Below the pieces are notes generated by a model. The model searched no databases. It saw nothing but the letters and a program-made list of their open reading frames with translations, and was not told where the DNA came from. 64,000 nt of DNA. Origin: an uncultured Bacteroidales bacterium. Lineage in GTDB: Bacteria > Bacteroidota > Bacteroidia > Bacteroidales > UBA932. Each line of letters starts with the position of its first letter. Position 1 is the stretch's first letter. Location: contig ONSU01000001.1 of NCBI GenBank assembly GCA_900320545.1, forward strand, positions 62,001 to 126,000, read 5' to 3'. The position numbers and the translations under genes are program-made. Shown here in pieces: positions 35,332-44,154 of the stretch.

Positions 35332-35505
35332 TTACTCCCAAGTGTGATTAAACTGCGTTTCATCGGCGAAGTCGTACTCCTTCACCTCCTGGCCCGTCGA
35401 CTCGACGGTGCCGACGTTGTCCACGATAGACCCCAGCAGGAATGCGTCCTCTGACTGAACGCAGACCTCCCGAAGCACCTCCGGATGCTTGTAAAACGTA
35501 CTCAT
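35332..35505 (-). CDS. 57-residue microprotein heading cassette B
   Basis: Found by direct translation; 58 codons including the stop. It begins MSTFYKHPEVLREV, has a central block FLLGSIVDNVGTVESTGQ, then an acidic EVKEYDF and an aromatic tail FNHTWE. No signal peptide, membrane segment or cysteine motif is apparent. It is 44/57 identical to the microprotein at 43457-43630, and each is the last small gene before the same kind of fimbrillin lipoprotein. A promoter with both consensus elements lies about 40 nt upstream, so it is the first gene of its transcript. Function is unknown: regulatory, chaperone-like or peptide product are all possible. Confidence 0.85.
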   Translation of the reverse strand: MSTFYKHPEVLREVCVQSEDAFLLGSIVDNVGTVESTGQEVKEYDFADETQFNHTWE

Positions 35506-35543
35506 AATGTAACCCTTTGATTATCTACACACTACCGAACGCA

Positions 35544-35574
35544 CAAAGGTAAATAAAAAATTTTAAAATACAAA
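35544..35574 (-). promoter_or_regulatory. Promoter of fimbrillin cassette B
   Basis: On the minus strand TTTG (35571-35574) and TACCTTTG (35544-35551) are exactly 19 nt apart, matching both consensus elements. The leader before the microprotein ATG is about 30 nt. Confidence 0.8.
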
Positions 35575-35625
35575 GTTTTTTACAGGTAACCCGTTGATTT
35601 TATGCATTTTCGTGCGCTTACAAAT

Positions 35626-35662
35626 AAAAATGCCGCCCTGAGGATATCAGGACGGCATTTTT
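35626..35662. terminator. Strong bidirectional terminator between fimbrillin cassettes A and B
   Basis: AAAATGCCG-C-CCTGA and TCAGG-A-CGGCATTTT form a 14-bp stem with one internal mismatch and a GGATA loop, with A- and T-runs on both flanks. It starts about 20 nt after the last gene of cassette A, separating the two cassettes' transcripts. Confidence 0.9.
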
Positions 35663-35682
35663 AGGCGACGGATTACCCGCCT

Positions 35683-37680
35683 TTACTCCGAGACGTCACG
35701 TACAAGCCGCACGCAACCGCCAATGTAGCGATAATCATGCACGGGATCGAATCTGGTGGTGTCGAAAAGCAGAATGTCGGCATATTCCGGTCCCCAGTTA
35801 TCATCCGGGCTCCCGGACCAGTAAGATCCGACACCGTAATCGACGTTGTTTCCAACGCGCTTCCCGGCCACAGGCCAGAACACGGCGCCCTGCGCCTCCA
35901 TATCCTCCCAATTTCCGGAAGAACCGGTCGTGGCACCTTCTGCATTATAAGTGTTTACGTCGAAATTGAACCCAATCTGACCGACAGGAGTGAAGCTGCA
36001 ACCCGCAGGCGTAGCCCAATTGTCCGGAAGGAATACAAGGCCCTTGACCGGATTGTTTTCGGAACCGACATACACCGTGGCATAAGCAAAGAGGTTCATC
36101 GCATTGGTGCGCTCCGTAAACAGATATACACCCTCGTCGGCAGTGATGGTCCTCCAGCCCGAAGCCGCCATGCAGTCCGTCCATCCGGCAGGATCGCCGG
36201 AATAATCCGAATCCTGCTCCGAGATGGAAATCCCATGGTCATTGGATGTCGTGGAGAAACCGAAGAGGTCGATCCAGCCTGAATAGGAGTTGAAGTTCGT
36301 CCAGTCGGCTGCGGATCCTACGATGTCATACTGATGTGCAGCGAGCTTCCAGCCGTTATTTGCGATGGAGTTGTCGCGTACGCCGTTCGACACATACGCC
36401 CACAGATTACCGGTCGCAATATAGGCCTTCATTCCCTCGGCAAGAGAGAACTGCCCGGAAAGCGCGCCCTCCGGAGGAGTTTCCGTCTGGAGTTCCAGCG
36501 TAAAGTCATAGCGTCCGCCGGTGCGGAAGCCAGGCTCATCTCCAGCATTGCCCGCAGGCGCGGGCTTGGTCGTACGGAAGAGCAGCGTGCCGTCAGCGCT
36601 GTAAGCGCGGAATTCGACCGCGTCGGCGCCATATGTATTGGCATAATGCGGCGCACTCTTATTCTTGAACGACGGGAGCACGACAGCGCAGTATTTCTCA
36701 GTCGTCGGCGTGCTGGAAACCAGTATGGGAGTATCAAAGACGATTTCTACGTCATTGTATGTCTCCTCCTCCCATCTGTCCGGAATAATCCAGGGATCGT
36801 CTCCCCAGGTGGAGACCCAGGAGGAACCTGTAAGTTTCGTCTCGAACTGGTCACCCTCTCCCTTCACGCCTTTCATATCAATGACAAGTTTGGCGATTTC
36901 CACGGGATCAGGGTTGTCGGTACGGATGTTGAAACGGAGCAGGGACGTCACCGGCTTAAACCTGTGGAAGTTGACAACATTGCCGTTGATGATGTCGGAT
37001 GCATGATAAAGGCCGAGAATCCCATTGGGATCTTCCTCATCAAAACCGGTGTCCATACATACATGATACCTGCCGAAATCCTTCCCGTTCTGAATATGGG
37101 GGACCTCCACCGGGAAACCCACGGCAGCATTGCCGCTAGGACCATACTGGGCGATTAATTTCATCGTACGGTTCTCCGGCACGGGGTAAATGGCGAGCAT
37201 CTCATATAGAGCATCACTGTAGATATCTCTTTCCGGAAGCAAAGAGCTGGGCGTAATGTCCGTGTGGAGAAGTGCCTGGGTACGGTCGGTGGCATTAATT
37301 TCAGGAACGGCGATGGTCGTGTGGATGTATTTGGTAACATCCTTTCCGATATAGCTTCCGTCGGTCTGTCCATTGGAAAGCATCGTGCAGTGTTCATCGA
37401 TTTTTTCCGAGAAATGCTCCCACCATTCCGTTAGGGATCCATCCGTCTGCAGGGCGGCACAAATCAGGACCCGGTCGGATTCTTCCCAATAGAGAACACC
37501 GGATTCATCAGCGTTGGCGCCGAAGGAGGAACGGCTTTCGACAGGTGCGAGCGAAGCCTTGAACGTCATCCCCTTTCCGGCGGAAAGAGGCGTGGTGTCT
37601 TTGTCCGGGAGGGCTTCTCGGTTACAGGCCGCAAGGGCGACCGTCAGCATCAAAGCAGAAAAGTATCTCATCATTTTCAT
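35683..37680 (-). CDS. Fimbrillin-like lipoprotein with FISUMP-type C-terminal domain (cassette A)
   Basis: 665 residues from the ATG at 37680, preceded by GGGAGGATGAGATT. Lipobox ALAAC. Residues about 25-410 are fimbrillin-like (LAIYPVPENRTMK, VPHIQNGKDFGRYHVCMD, VVLPSFKNKSAPHY). From about 420 a lectin-like FISUMP domain follows: YIATGNLWAYVSNG, YSGWIDLFGFSTTSNDHG, SGWRTITADEGVYLFTERT, GSYWSGSPDDNWG and the closing GGCVRLVRDVSE. This last unit suggests a ligand-binding tip. It has no counterpart in cassette B. It is the final gene of cassette A, ahead of a strong terminator. Confidence 0.83.
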   Translation of the reverse strand: MKMMRYFSALMLTVALAACNREALPDKDTTPLSAGKGMTFKASLAPVESRSSFGANADESGVLYWEESDRVLICAALQTDGSLTEWWEHFSEKIDEHCTMLSNGQTDGSYIGKDVTKYIHTTIAVPEINATDRTQALLHTDITPSSLLPERDIYSDALYEMLAIYPVPENRTMKLIAQYGPSGNAAVGFPVEVPHIQNGKDFGRYHVCMDTGFDEEDPNGILGLYHASDIINGNVVNFHRFKPVTSLLRFNIRTDNPDPVEIAKLVIDMKGVKGEGDQFETKLTGSSWVSTWGDDPWIIPDRWEEETYNDVEIVFDTPILVSSTPTTEKYCAVVLPSFKNKSAPHYANTYGADAVEFRAYSADGTLLFRTTKPAPAGNAGDEPGFRTGGRYDFTLELQTETPPEGALSGQFSLAEGMKAYIATGNLWAYVSNGVRDNSIANNGWKLAAHQYDIVGSAADWTNFNSYSGWIDLFGFSTTSNDHGISISEQDSDYSGDPAGWTDCMAASGWRTITADEGVYLFTERTNAMNLFAYATVYVGSENNPVKGLVFLPDNWATPAGCSFTPVGQIGFNFDVNTYNAEGATTGSSGNWEDMEAQGAVFWPVAGKRVGNNVDYGVGSYWSGSPDDNWGPEYADILLFDTTRFDPVHDYRYIGGCVRLVRDVSE

Positions 37681-37694
37681 AATCTCATCCTCCC

Positions 37695-39119
37695 TTACCA
37701 ATTAATCAGGTTATATTCTCCGGCATTTCCGGCTTCTCCATCCATAAGCGTGTTCAAGGTCACGGTGAAATCGTACTTGTGTCCGTATTCAAGACCGATT
37801 CCGTAACTCTCTTCCGCTCCCGTTTCGAAATTCTTCCGGTTCGGAGTCTTCAGCCTTGCACGAAGGATCAGGTTGTCCGACGCATCGTAAGCGCTGAAAA
37901 CCAGCTTGGGATTATCGTAATTGGAGTCGGGACGGGCGTTCGTCGGGATGGCGACGGCATAATAATCTTCTCCGGTACCGTCCTTGGTCACCTTCTGCTC
38001 CTCGTCAAATTGCAGCGTAATTGTATTGCACAGCCCGGCGGATCCTTCCTCCCAGGCTTCGCCCACGGGCGTCTGATAGAGATGATTCCCTACATATACC
38101 GGTTTGCAATAACGGTTCCAGAGCGTCGTATCGTCGTCTCTGTCCGGAGCATTGCAGAAGATAAAGTACGGAACATCTCCCGAAAGGGCGTACAGGTCGG
38201 TGTACCTGTTTCCATCAAAGATTGCCTCTTGCGAAATGACAATTTTAGAAATATAATAGGTATCCTCCGGGGCCAGAGCACCTACCTTAAGGTTGAAGTG
38301 AAGCAGCGAAGTCAGCGGCTGGAACGAGGCGAAACGAATTTTCTCCGATCCATTAAGGAAGCCCTGCCGGGACACGATGCCGCCATCATCATAATTGTGA
38401 TTATCGGGATCATTATCATCCTCAAAGCCAAGGAAATCAAAACCGGAGCACACGACAATCTGGTAACGGCTCCAGCTCTTGCCATCCTGGACGGAAGGGA
38501 CATTGACCATCACCCAGGGCAAATTGAGTGAAACGCCACCCAGGTCTTCCGAGCCACAAGGGAAAGACTTGATGGGATGTGCATTCAGAAACTCCTGTGA
38601 AGGGGCGGGATAATAAGCCGTGAACCAATAATTTTCATCTTCAGCCGAATCACTTTTCCCAAACCATGCATCGGCGGTATTCTCCGAGGTGAAAGTACCT
38701 TGGGCAGAGCCCGCCGAAGCATCGGTTACAGTCAAGATTCCGTTTTTCTGATATTCCGGATAGAGCGACCCGGATTCGATCCAGTACAGAAGGCCGCTCA
38801 CATCATCGAAATCATCAGACATGTCGGAATTCATGAATGCCGTATAAAGCTCGCTATAACGAGGAGTCGTCTCAAAGGACGCCTCACTGCCGATAAAGGA
38901 GGAATACACGGCCAGCTGGTCGCCGGCCTCCCAAAGCAGGGTAAGCCCGTCGGAGTCCAGTGTCGTGCGGGTCAGATTCTTGTCAAGACACGCCTCAACG
39001 GTAAGAGGTTTTCCCTGCGGCATCACCTGGATATCATCCGTCAGGTCAGCACGTTTGCAGGAAACGGCCACTACGGCAGCCATCGCTGCCAGCATATAGA
39101 ATTTTCTCATCATCTTCAT
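37695..39119 (-). CDS. Fimbrillin-like lipoprotein (cassette A)
   Basis: 474 residues with lipobox AVSC after MKMMRKFYMLAAMAAVV. GGAGGAATAAGCT before the ATG is a good ribosome site. Fimbrillin-family motifs are LTLLWEAGDQLAVYSSF near residue 60, YWFTAYYPAPSQEF near 165, VMVNVPSVQDGKSWSRYQIVV near 205 and the tail GEAGNAGEYNLINW. It is clearly related to the 459-residue protein of cassette B at 32699-34078. It is predicted to be exported and displayed at the surface as a pilus-type subunit. It lies 3 nt after the preceding gene in one operon. Confidence 0.82.
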   Translation of the reverse strand: MKMMRKFYMLAAMAAVVAVSCKRADLTDDIQVMPQGKPLTVEACLDKNLTRTTLDSDGLTLLWEAGDQLAVYSSFIGSEASFETTPRYSELYTAFMNSDMSDDFDDVSGLLYWIESGSLYPEYQKNGILTVTDASAGSAQGTFTSENTADAWFGKSDSAEDENYWFTAYYPAPSQEFLNAHPIKSFPCGSEDLGGVSLNLPWVMVNVPSVQDGKSWSRYQIVVCSGFDFLGFEDDNDPDNHNYDDGGIVSRQGFLNGSEKIRFASFQPLTSLLHFNLKVGALAPEDTYYISKIVISQEAIFDGNRYTDLYALSGDVPYFIFCNAPDRDDDTTLWNRYCKPVYVGNHLYQTPVGEAWEEGSAGLCNTITLQFDEEQKVTKDGTGEDYYAVAIPTNARPDSNYDNPKLVFSAYDASDNLILRARLKTPNRKNFETGAEESYGIGLEYGHKYDFTVTLNTLMDGEAGNAGEYNLINW

Positions 39120-39122
39120 AGC

Positions 39123-42100
39123 TTATTCCTCCGTAATTTGTCCACCCTGATGATATGAGCCTGCGCCGGACCAGCCGGTATCGGCTCCCACAGGCGGCAA
39201 CGACGACGACGTCGTACTCCTGTCCTCAACCGGACGGACGAAGCCGGCGGAGCCTTGCGGCATAAACGGGTCGATAATAGAGAACGGAATGGAAGGACTG
39301 GTATAATCATAATCGGAATGCTCATCTTCTTCCGTGCCAGCAAGGAAGATAGTCAGCCATTCAGCACCACTGTTTTCGTCCTCCTGATTGTTTCCGATTC
39401 CGATTGCTGACCAGATGGCCGGTCCTTTGTCAAAGGCCGTCAGCAACGCTCCGTTGCCGAAGAAGGTTCGGGAGCTACAGAGCGGGAAGAAAATCCTGTC
39501 ACTGCTATATCCCTGCAGAGAATAATAGATTCCTTTGGTCGAGTAGGAATGAATAATACCATTGTTCGGATCATAGGCATATCCCAGCAATCTGTATTTG
39601 TCGTTTTCCGCATCGTATTCCGTCACCTCGTTGTCAAGATAGAATCGACGGTAATCGTACGGCTGAGGGACCTGATAGCCAACGGGGCAGGGATCGTAGA
39701 TAGATTTCCGCTGCGGCTCGTCGATGTCTTCCAATCCTTTATGGAAACCGGCAAGCATATTCCAACTGTTGAAAATGATATTATACGACCAGCTATAGCG
39801 CTCCTTATCATCATCGACTGTTCCAAAGATCAGTTTGGTCGGATTCTGGATCGCATAATGATGAGGCAGCGTGGAGGATGACGTCTCGGCCTCGGAGTAG
39901 ATACCGACCGTCAGAGAAGGCATCGCACCATAGACAGGGACATTCGTTCCGGCAGAAGCGGTACCCGAAGGGATGCCGGGGATCATCGGATCTTTGCGGC
40001 CGAACTGATAGAGAGGGTTGTAACCATTGGAAGGCATACCCGCACACCAGTCATCCTCATCTCCCATCTGGACGATCTTGACGATGGCGGTCTTGCCGCT
40101 CTCTTCCTGCACGATACGGACATAGGCCGTGTTCCCCGCACGGGTCATATTGTCGAGGCGTTCCGTCTCGACCCATCCAAGATTGACCTTCGAGAATTTG
40201 ACGCCTTCCACGGTCGTATCGTCGGATCCGTCGAACTTGTGGTCCGTCACCCAGATATGCCAGCTCCACATGATGACGCCGTTCGCATCACGGACAGCCA
40301 GGACCGCATTGCCCTGATCGATCGCGGAGGGAGCGATATGGAACTTGATCCAGTAGACGCCGTCGATGTTTTCGAGCGTGAGGGTATTATCGGATGTCTC
40401 GATGAGACCCTGAACGTCTTCCCAGAGAAGAACGGCCGAAGCGGGAGTTCCCGCCAGCGAAGATGAATTATGGACGTAAGGGCTTACGACATCGCCGCCC
40501 TTATAGTCGAACAGCACCGACAATCCGCGGCCACTCTGAACATCCGTATTATCCGCCGCGTTCCAGGCGCCGGAATTCGGAGCGCCGTTCTTGATACCGT
40601 TGCCAAGTACGCAAGGGAAGGAGTAATAGCCCGGTGCGTCGATGACATAGCAGTTCGCCGTGTTCTCTATAGCGGAAGCGCCGGTAGCGTTGGAAAGGTT
40701 GTAATAACTGCTAGACGTACCCTTCTGCGAAGCGCCGGCCAGGGTATTTCTGACTTCCGCTCTGCAGTCGTACGTATTCATCACCCAGGGATTCGGATTG
40801 GGCTTCACCTTTACGGTTGCCAGATAGGCGTCTGTCGGAGATTCGCCGCTCTCGGGAGAAACTTTTTCCCATGACTGCAGCCAGGGCTCCCATTCCTCCT
40901 GCGGGATGGGCTGCGTACACGCAGCGTCCGAGAATATGCCGCCGTTGTACCCCCATTCGACATAGGAGGCGACACCGTCGACAACCTTGTAACTCCGTAC
41001 CATCCCCTCCAGCTCATCCCCCCAGGAACCTGCCGCATCCGGCTGGGCGCTGACGAAGAAGTGATAAGGGCTGTCTTCGCCGAAAGTGACGGTGAAGTTA
41101 TAACGGTATCCCCTCTCGAGGCCGGTGCCAGCATCGCCTTTGCCATCCAAAGATGTAGGATAAGACTTCTCGCAGACAGCCAGGACATTGCCTTCGGCAT
41201 CAAACGCTTCGAAGCGAAGATAGCCGGGAACATCCCGCGGCTTGAATTCACCGGCGCCGGAGACAGAGACATTGTAGATCTGACTCCCCTCTTCTCCAGC
41301 CAGAAGATGGACGGGCTCGGAGAAAGTGACATCAACATAGTTGTTCAGATACGAGCAGTTCCCGTCCGGATTGTAGGGACGGCATCTGACATACTCATAC
41401 TTATCGTCATAGAAGAATGCGTGAGTCCCGGACAGAGCCAGATCTTCAGGATCGACATAATGGGCCGCCAGGTCATCCAGCTGGACCGAAGAAATCCGGA
41501 CCCGGGCGATATCCAGGTCGGAGGCCAGCGAATTTCCGATCTTGAAGCTGAGGATGGCGTTGCCGGGGATGAAGCCCGTAAATACCGGATCGACAGAGGA
41601 GCCGGACGGCTCGAGCGACAGCATACCTTCATTTATATAATAGGCAGGGGTACCGCCGCCCAGGAGCATCGCTTTCTGATAATGGACACCGTCCTGCTCG
41701 ACAGGAATGTCCTTCAGGAAATACAGGAATTTGGTTTCGATGTCCGTACCTTCCGACACTTCGCCTGTGGATTCAGAATTATCCATATCGGGAATCTCGT
41801 CGTTGGCGGGGTAGATGGCGAAGAACTGGACGCGCTCCATATCTTTGGTCCAGGCCGCCAGCGTCTTGGCCGTATGCAGGATAGCCATCGTCGGATCCGA
41901 AGAGTCAACCTCGACGGACGCGATTCCGGTAACGGCATTATTGATGTCGTACTCGTGCAGATGGTCGAAACTGTATCCCTTGGTATCCAGGACGGGGACG
42001 GCGATGATAGCCACGTCCTCGTCACCGTCCCAGACCAGCTGTCCGGAGCGGTCTCCGGTGAAGGAGGCCCTGGTCAGCGAGGCGATGGAAGCACGGAAAG

Positions 42101-42215
42101 CGAAACCGTCCGGATAGATCCGCGGCTCGTTTTCGGGAATGTCGGTCTCTCCAAACTTAGAGCAGGAGCAGATGCCCAGCAAAAGGGCGATTGTCAAATA
42201 GTATATCTTTTTCAT
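39123..42215 (-). CDS. Large fimbrillin-like lipoprotein with FISUMP-like C-terminus (cassette A)
   Basis: 1030 residues, lipobox ICSC. Fimbrillin-like N-terminal region: LTRASFTGDRSGQLVWDGDEDVAI, FFAIYPANDEIPDMD, VEQDGVHYQKAML. A second part contains NCYVIDAPGYYSFPCVLGNGIKNG, ASAVLLWEDVQGLIE, IDQGNAVLAVR, IMWSWHIWVTDH and YDPCPVGYQVPQPYDYRRF, closing with IPFSIIDPFMPQGSAGFVRPV. The last motifs are FISUMP/C-type-lectin-like. The protein parallels the 1001-residue one at 29678-32683. A GGAGGAA ribosome site precedes the start. Likely an adhesive tip or large surface subunit; inferred from architecture only. Confidence 0.82.
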   Translation of the reverse strand: MKKIYYLTIALLLGICSCSKFGETDIPENEPRIYPDGFAFRASIASLTRASFTGDRSGQLVWDGDEDVAIIAVPVLDTKGYSFDHLHEYDINNAVTGIASVEVDSSDPTMAILHTAKTLAAWTKDMERVQFFAIYPANDEIPDMDNSESTGEVSEGTDIETKFLYFLKDIPVEQDGVHYQKAMLLGGGTPAYYINEGMLSLEPSGSSVDPVFTGFIPGNAILSFKIGNSLASDLDIARVRISSVQLDDLAAHYVDPEDLALSGTHAFFYDDKYEYVRCRPYNPDGNCSYLNNYVDVTFSEPVHLLAGEEGSQIYNVSVSGAGEFKPRDVPGYLRFEAFDAEGNVLAVCEKSYPTSLDGKGDAGTGLERGYRYNFTVTFGEDSPYHFFVSAQPDAAGSWGDELEGMVRSYKVVDGVASYVEWGYNGGIFSDAACTQPIPQEEWEPWLQSWEKVSPESGESPTDAYLATVKVKPNPNPWVMNTYDCRAEVRNTLAGASQKGTSSSYYNLSNATGASAIENTANCYVIDAPGYYSFPCVLGNGIKNGAPNSGAWNAADNTDVQSGRGLSVLFDYKGGDVVSPYVHNSSSLAGTPASAVLLWEDVQGLIETSDNTLTLENIDGVYWIKFHIAPSAIDQGNAVLAVRDANGVIMWSWHIWVTDHKFDGSDDTTVEGVKFSKVNLGWVETERLDNMTRAGNTAYVRIVQEESGKTAIVKIVQMGDEDDWCAGMPSNGYNPLYQFGRKDPMIPGIPSGTASAGTNVPVYGAMPSLTVGIYSEAETSSSTLPHHYAIQNPTKLIFGTVDDDKERYSWSYNIIFNSWNMLAGFHKGLEDIDEPQRKSIYDPCPVGYQVPQPYDYRRFYLDNEVTEYDAENDKYRLLGYAYDPNNGIIHSYSTKGIYYSLQGYSSDRIFFPLCSSRTFFGNGALLTAFDKGPAIWSAIGIGNNQEDENSGAEWLTIFLAGTEEDEHSDYDYTSPSIPFSIIDPFMPQGSAGFVRPVEDRSTTSSSLPPVGADTGWSGAGSYHQGGQITEE

Positions 42216-42230
42216 ATGCCGTTTCCTCCT

Positions 42231-43451
42231 CTAAAAGTCCCAGTCCACAAATTCAAACTCGCCGGCATCGGCGCCCTCGAACCAGACCGCATCGGCCTCC
42301 AGCGGTATCTGAAGTCCGTAGATACGATGCTTGTAGGAGGATGAGAACCCGATCCAGTCCGAATCTCTTGCCGTATCGTGGCCGTATGTCAGGCGGAGGG
42401 AACGGTTGACATTCACCCCGTCCTTTTTGATATTGAACGTAAGTCTGAGCCGGTTCATCCATTCATCCTTCACGAAGAAAGTGAATTTCAACTGATTGAA
42501 GTCGTCCGAGCCATTATTGTGAAGAACGATGTTCTCACCCGAGAAGTCTATGGTCACCTTTGACGAAACATCCTTGGAAGAGTCGTCGGAAAGGTTTTTC
42601 CATCTCCATTCATATTTCTCTTCCGAGTCTTCCTCATACGACCGGATATAGGTGATATACGGAATTTCTCCGGCAATATAGGCATTGCCGCAGGAGAGCG
42701 TGAAACTGTTGACCGGAACGACATCTCCCTGCCTTGCAGTCGCCGTGATCTCAAAAGCGGTGAAATGGGGCGTGAGGGTGAGTTCGATGTCACCATATTT
42801 CGGAATCATCCTTCCATTATTGATAGAATAGATGTACGCATACTTCATATTCTCGCAGTAACTGCCGTCAGCATTCTTGGTCATGAAGGCGGAATCCGAC
42901 GCACTGAACGAGTACGGATAGTAATACGGCAGGTAGGAATCCGGATAATACCCGTCGATGCGGCTGTCGTACTTCATTTCGAACTTGAAGGAATCCGTAT
43001 CCTTGATATCGAATCCCGGAGGAAGGGTCGTCGTATAGAACTCGTGATAGTTGCCGCCGCGCCAATGAAGCCCTTCCCCACTGGGAACGGCTTTGCCGGT
43101 GCTGATCACCTGGCTGCCGGAGATAGCAGAGGTACCCGTCACCTCGCTGATTTGGTATTCGGCATATTCGGCAATCGGGGTGCCGGTTTCCGCGGAGACA
43201 TATCCGATGGAAAGCTTGTCGCCGACTTCCCAGTCGATACCTTCGTATTTCCGGCCATCTATGACAAAGTATTCGCCACCGTTGTCGTTATAGACCGTCT
43301 TGGTCTCAACAGGATTCTCCATGTTGGATTTCATCCGGAACGTGATCGGCGTGCCGGGTGTCGGACTCCAGAAGGAGTGTTTCTTGCATCCTTCACTGAG
43401 AAGCGTGAGGGCCGTAAGGGCCGCTGCAATCAAAATTACTCTTGCTTTCAT
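42231..43451 (-). CDS. Fimbrillin-like lipoprotein, first in cassette A
   Basis: 406 residues from the ATG at 43451, behind AAGAGGT. Lipobox TLLSEGC, then KKHSFWSPTPG. Beta-rich body with EYFVIDGRKYEGIDWEVGDKL, HFTAFEITATARQGDVVPVNSFTL and the C-terminal SSSYKHRIYGLQIPLE; it ends GADAGEFEFVDWDF. It is a paralogue of the cassette B protein at 34097-35326. It starts 5 nt after the microprotein stop codon. Predicted outer-membrane lipoprotein of a fimbria-like assembly. Confidence 0.78.
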   Translation of the reverse strand: MKARVILIAAALTALTLLSEGCKKHSFWSPTPGTPITFRMKSNMENPVETKTVYNDNGGEYFVIDGRKYEGIDWEVGDKLSIGYVSAETGTPIAEYAEYQISEVTGTSAISGSQVISTGKAVPSGEGLHWRGGNYHEFYTTTLPPGFDIKDTDSFKFEMKYDSRIDGYYPDSYLPYYYPYSFSASDSAFMTKNADGSYCENMKYAYIYSINNGRMIPKYGDIELTLTPHFTAFEITATARQGDVVPVNSFTLSCGNAYIAGEIPYITYIRSYEEDSEEKYEWRWKNLSDDSSKDVSSKVTIDFSGENIVLHNNGSDDFNQLKFTFFVKDEWMNRLRLTFNIKKDGVNVNRSLRLTYGHDTARDSDWIGFSSSYKHRIYGLQIPLEADAVWFEGADAGEFEFVDWDF

Positions 43452-43456
43452 ACCTC

Positions 43457-43630
43457 TTACTCCCATGTGTGATTAAACGTTTGTTCCTCGGCGAAGTCGT
43501 ATTCCTTCACCTCCTGGCCCGTCGATTCGACGGTGCCGACGTTGTCCACGATGGACCCGAGGAGGAAGGACGTCTCGGTCTCGACGCCGACCTCCCGAAG
43601 CACAAGCGGACTCTTGTAAATTTTTTCCAT
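43457..43630 (-). CDS. 57-residue microprotein heading cassette A
   Basis: Found by direct translation. It reads MEKIYKSPLVLREVGVE, then FLLGSIVDNVGTVESTGQ, EVKEYDF and the tail FNHTWE. Same length as the cassette B copy and identical at 44 of 57 positions, with the central block from FLLGS to DFA unbroken. AGGA lies just ahead of the ATG. It is placed 11 nt after the UpxY/NusG-like gene and 5 nt before the fimbrillin gene, all on one strand, so it is co-transcribed with both. No known domain; not secreted by any signal I can see. Confidence 0.85.
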   Translation of the reverse strand: MEKIYKSPLVLREVGVETETSFLLGSIVDNVGTVESTGQEVKEYDFAEEQTFNHTWE

Positions 43631-43641
43631 TTCCTATGGCT

Positions 43642-44148
43642 TTAATTATTAACTATCTTCTCCAGCCAGGCGCGGGGGACGCGGGCCCTGGCGAAAATGC
43701 AGCCCATCAGGGCTACGACGACATACAGACGGCCCTGGAACTCCACGACGTTGCCCTCGACGCCCTTGAGCGGGCCGCGGGTCACGCGGACCCGGTCGCC
43801 CAGGTCGAGGGGCCGGTCCACGAGGCCTCCCTCGAGGGTCGGGCAGTCGAACACCCGGCGGAAATCCTCCATCTGCTTCTCGGGAACGACCATCATCTGG
43901 CGCGTCGCACAGTCCACGACGTAATTCAGCGGAAGGAAGCGCTCGGTCACCAGGGCACAGGCCTCCTCCTTGGTCGCCTTGAGGAACACGAGGTTCGGGA
44001 CCGCCGGAGTCCGGGTGACGCCGTGGCCACGGGTCTTGCGGCCGATACGCTCCGGCACGAAGGCCTCCACGCCGAGACCGGCGAGGGTATCCCTCATCTT
44101 GATCTCACCGCGGAAGAAGCGCGTCTTTGCCACATACCAGTTTTCCAT
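43642..44148 (-). CDS. UpxY/RfaH-like specialised NusG transcription antiterminator
   Basis: 168 residues. The NusG N-terminal domain occupies about 1-95 (NWYVAKTRFFRGEIKMRD, PAVPNLVFLKATKEEA). The C-terminal KOW unit is about 115-165 (LGDRVRVTRGPLKGVEGNVVEFQGR). In Bacteroides, UpxY proteins bind RNA polymerase and let it read through early termination sites in long surface-polysaccharide operons. Here the gene follows a priming glycosyltransferase by 6 nt but is followed by fimbrillin genes, not capsule genes, so its likely target is the adhesin operon itself. That target is inferred. Confidence 0.88.
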   Translation of the reverse strand: MENWYVAKTRFFRGEIKMRDTLAGLGVEAFVPERIGRKTRGHGVTRTPAVPNLVFLKATKEEACALVTERFLPLNYVVDCATRQMMVVPEKQMEDFRRVFDCPTLEGGLVDRPLDLGDRVRVTRGPLKGVEGNVVEFQGRLYVVVALMGCIFARARVPRAWLEKIVNN

Positions 44149-44154
44149 CCGAGC

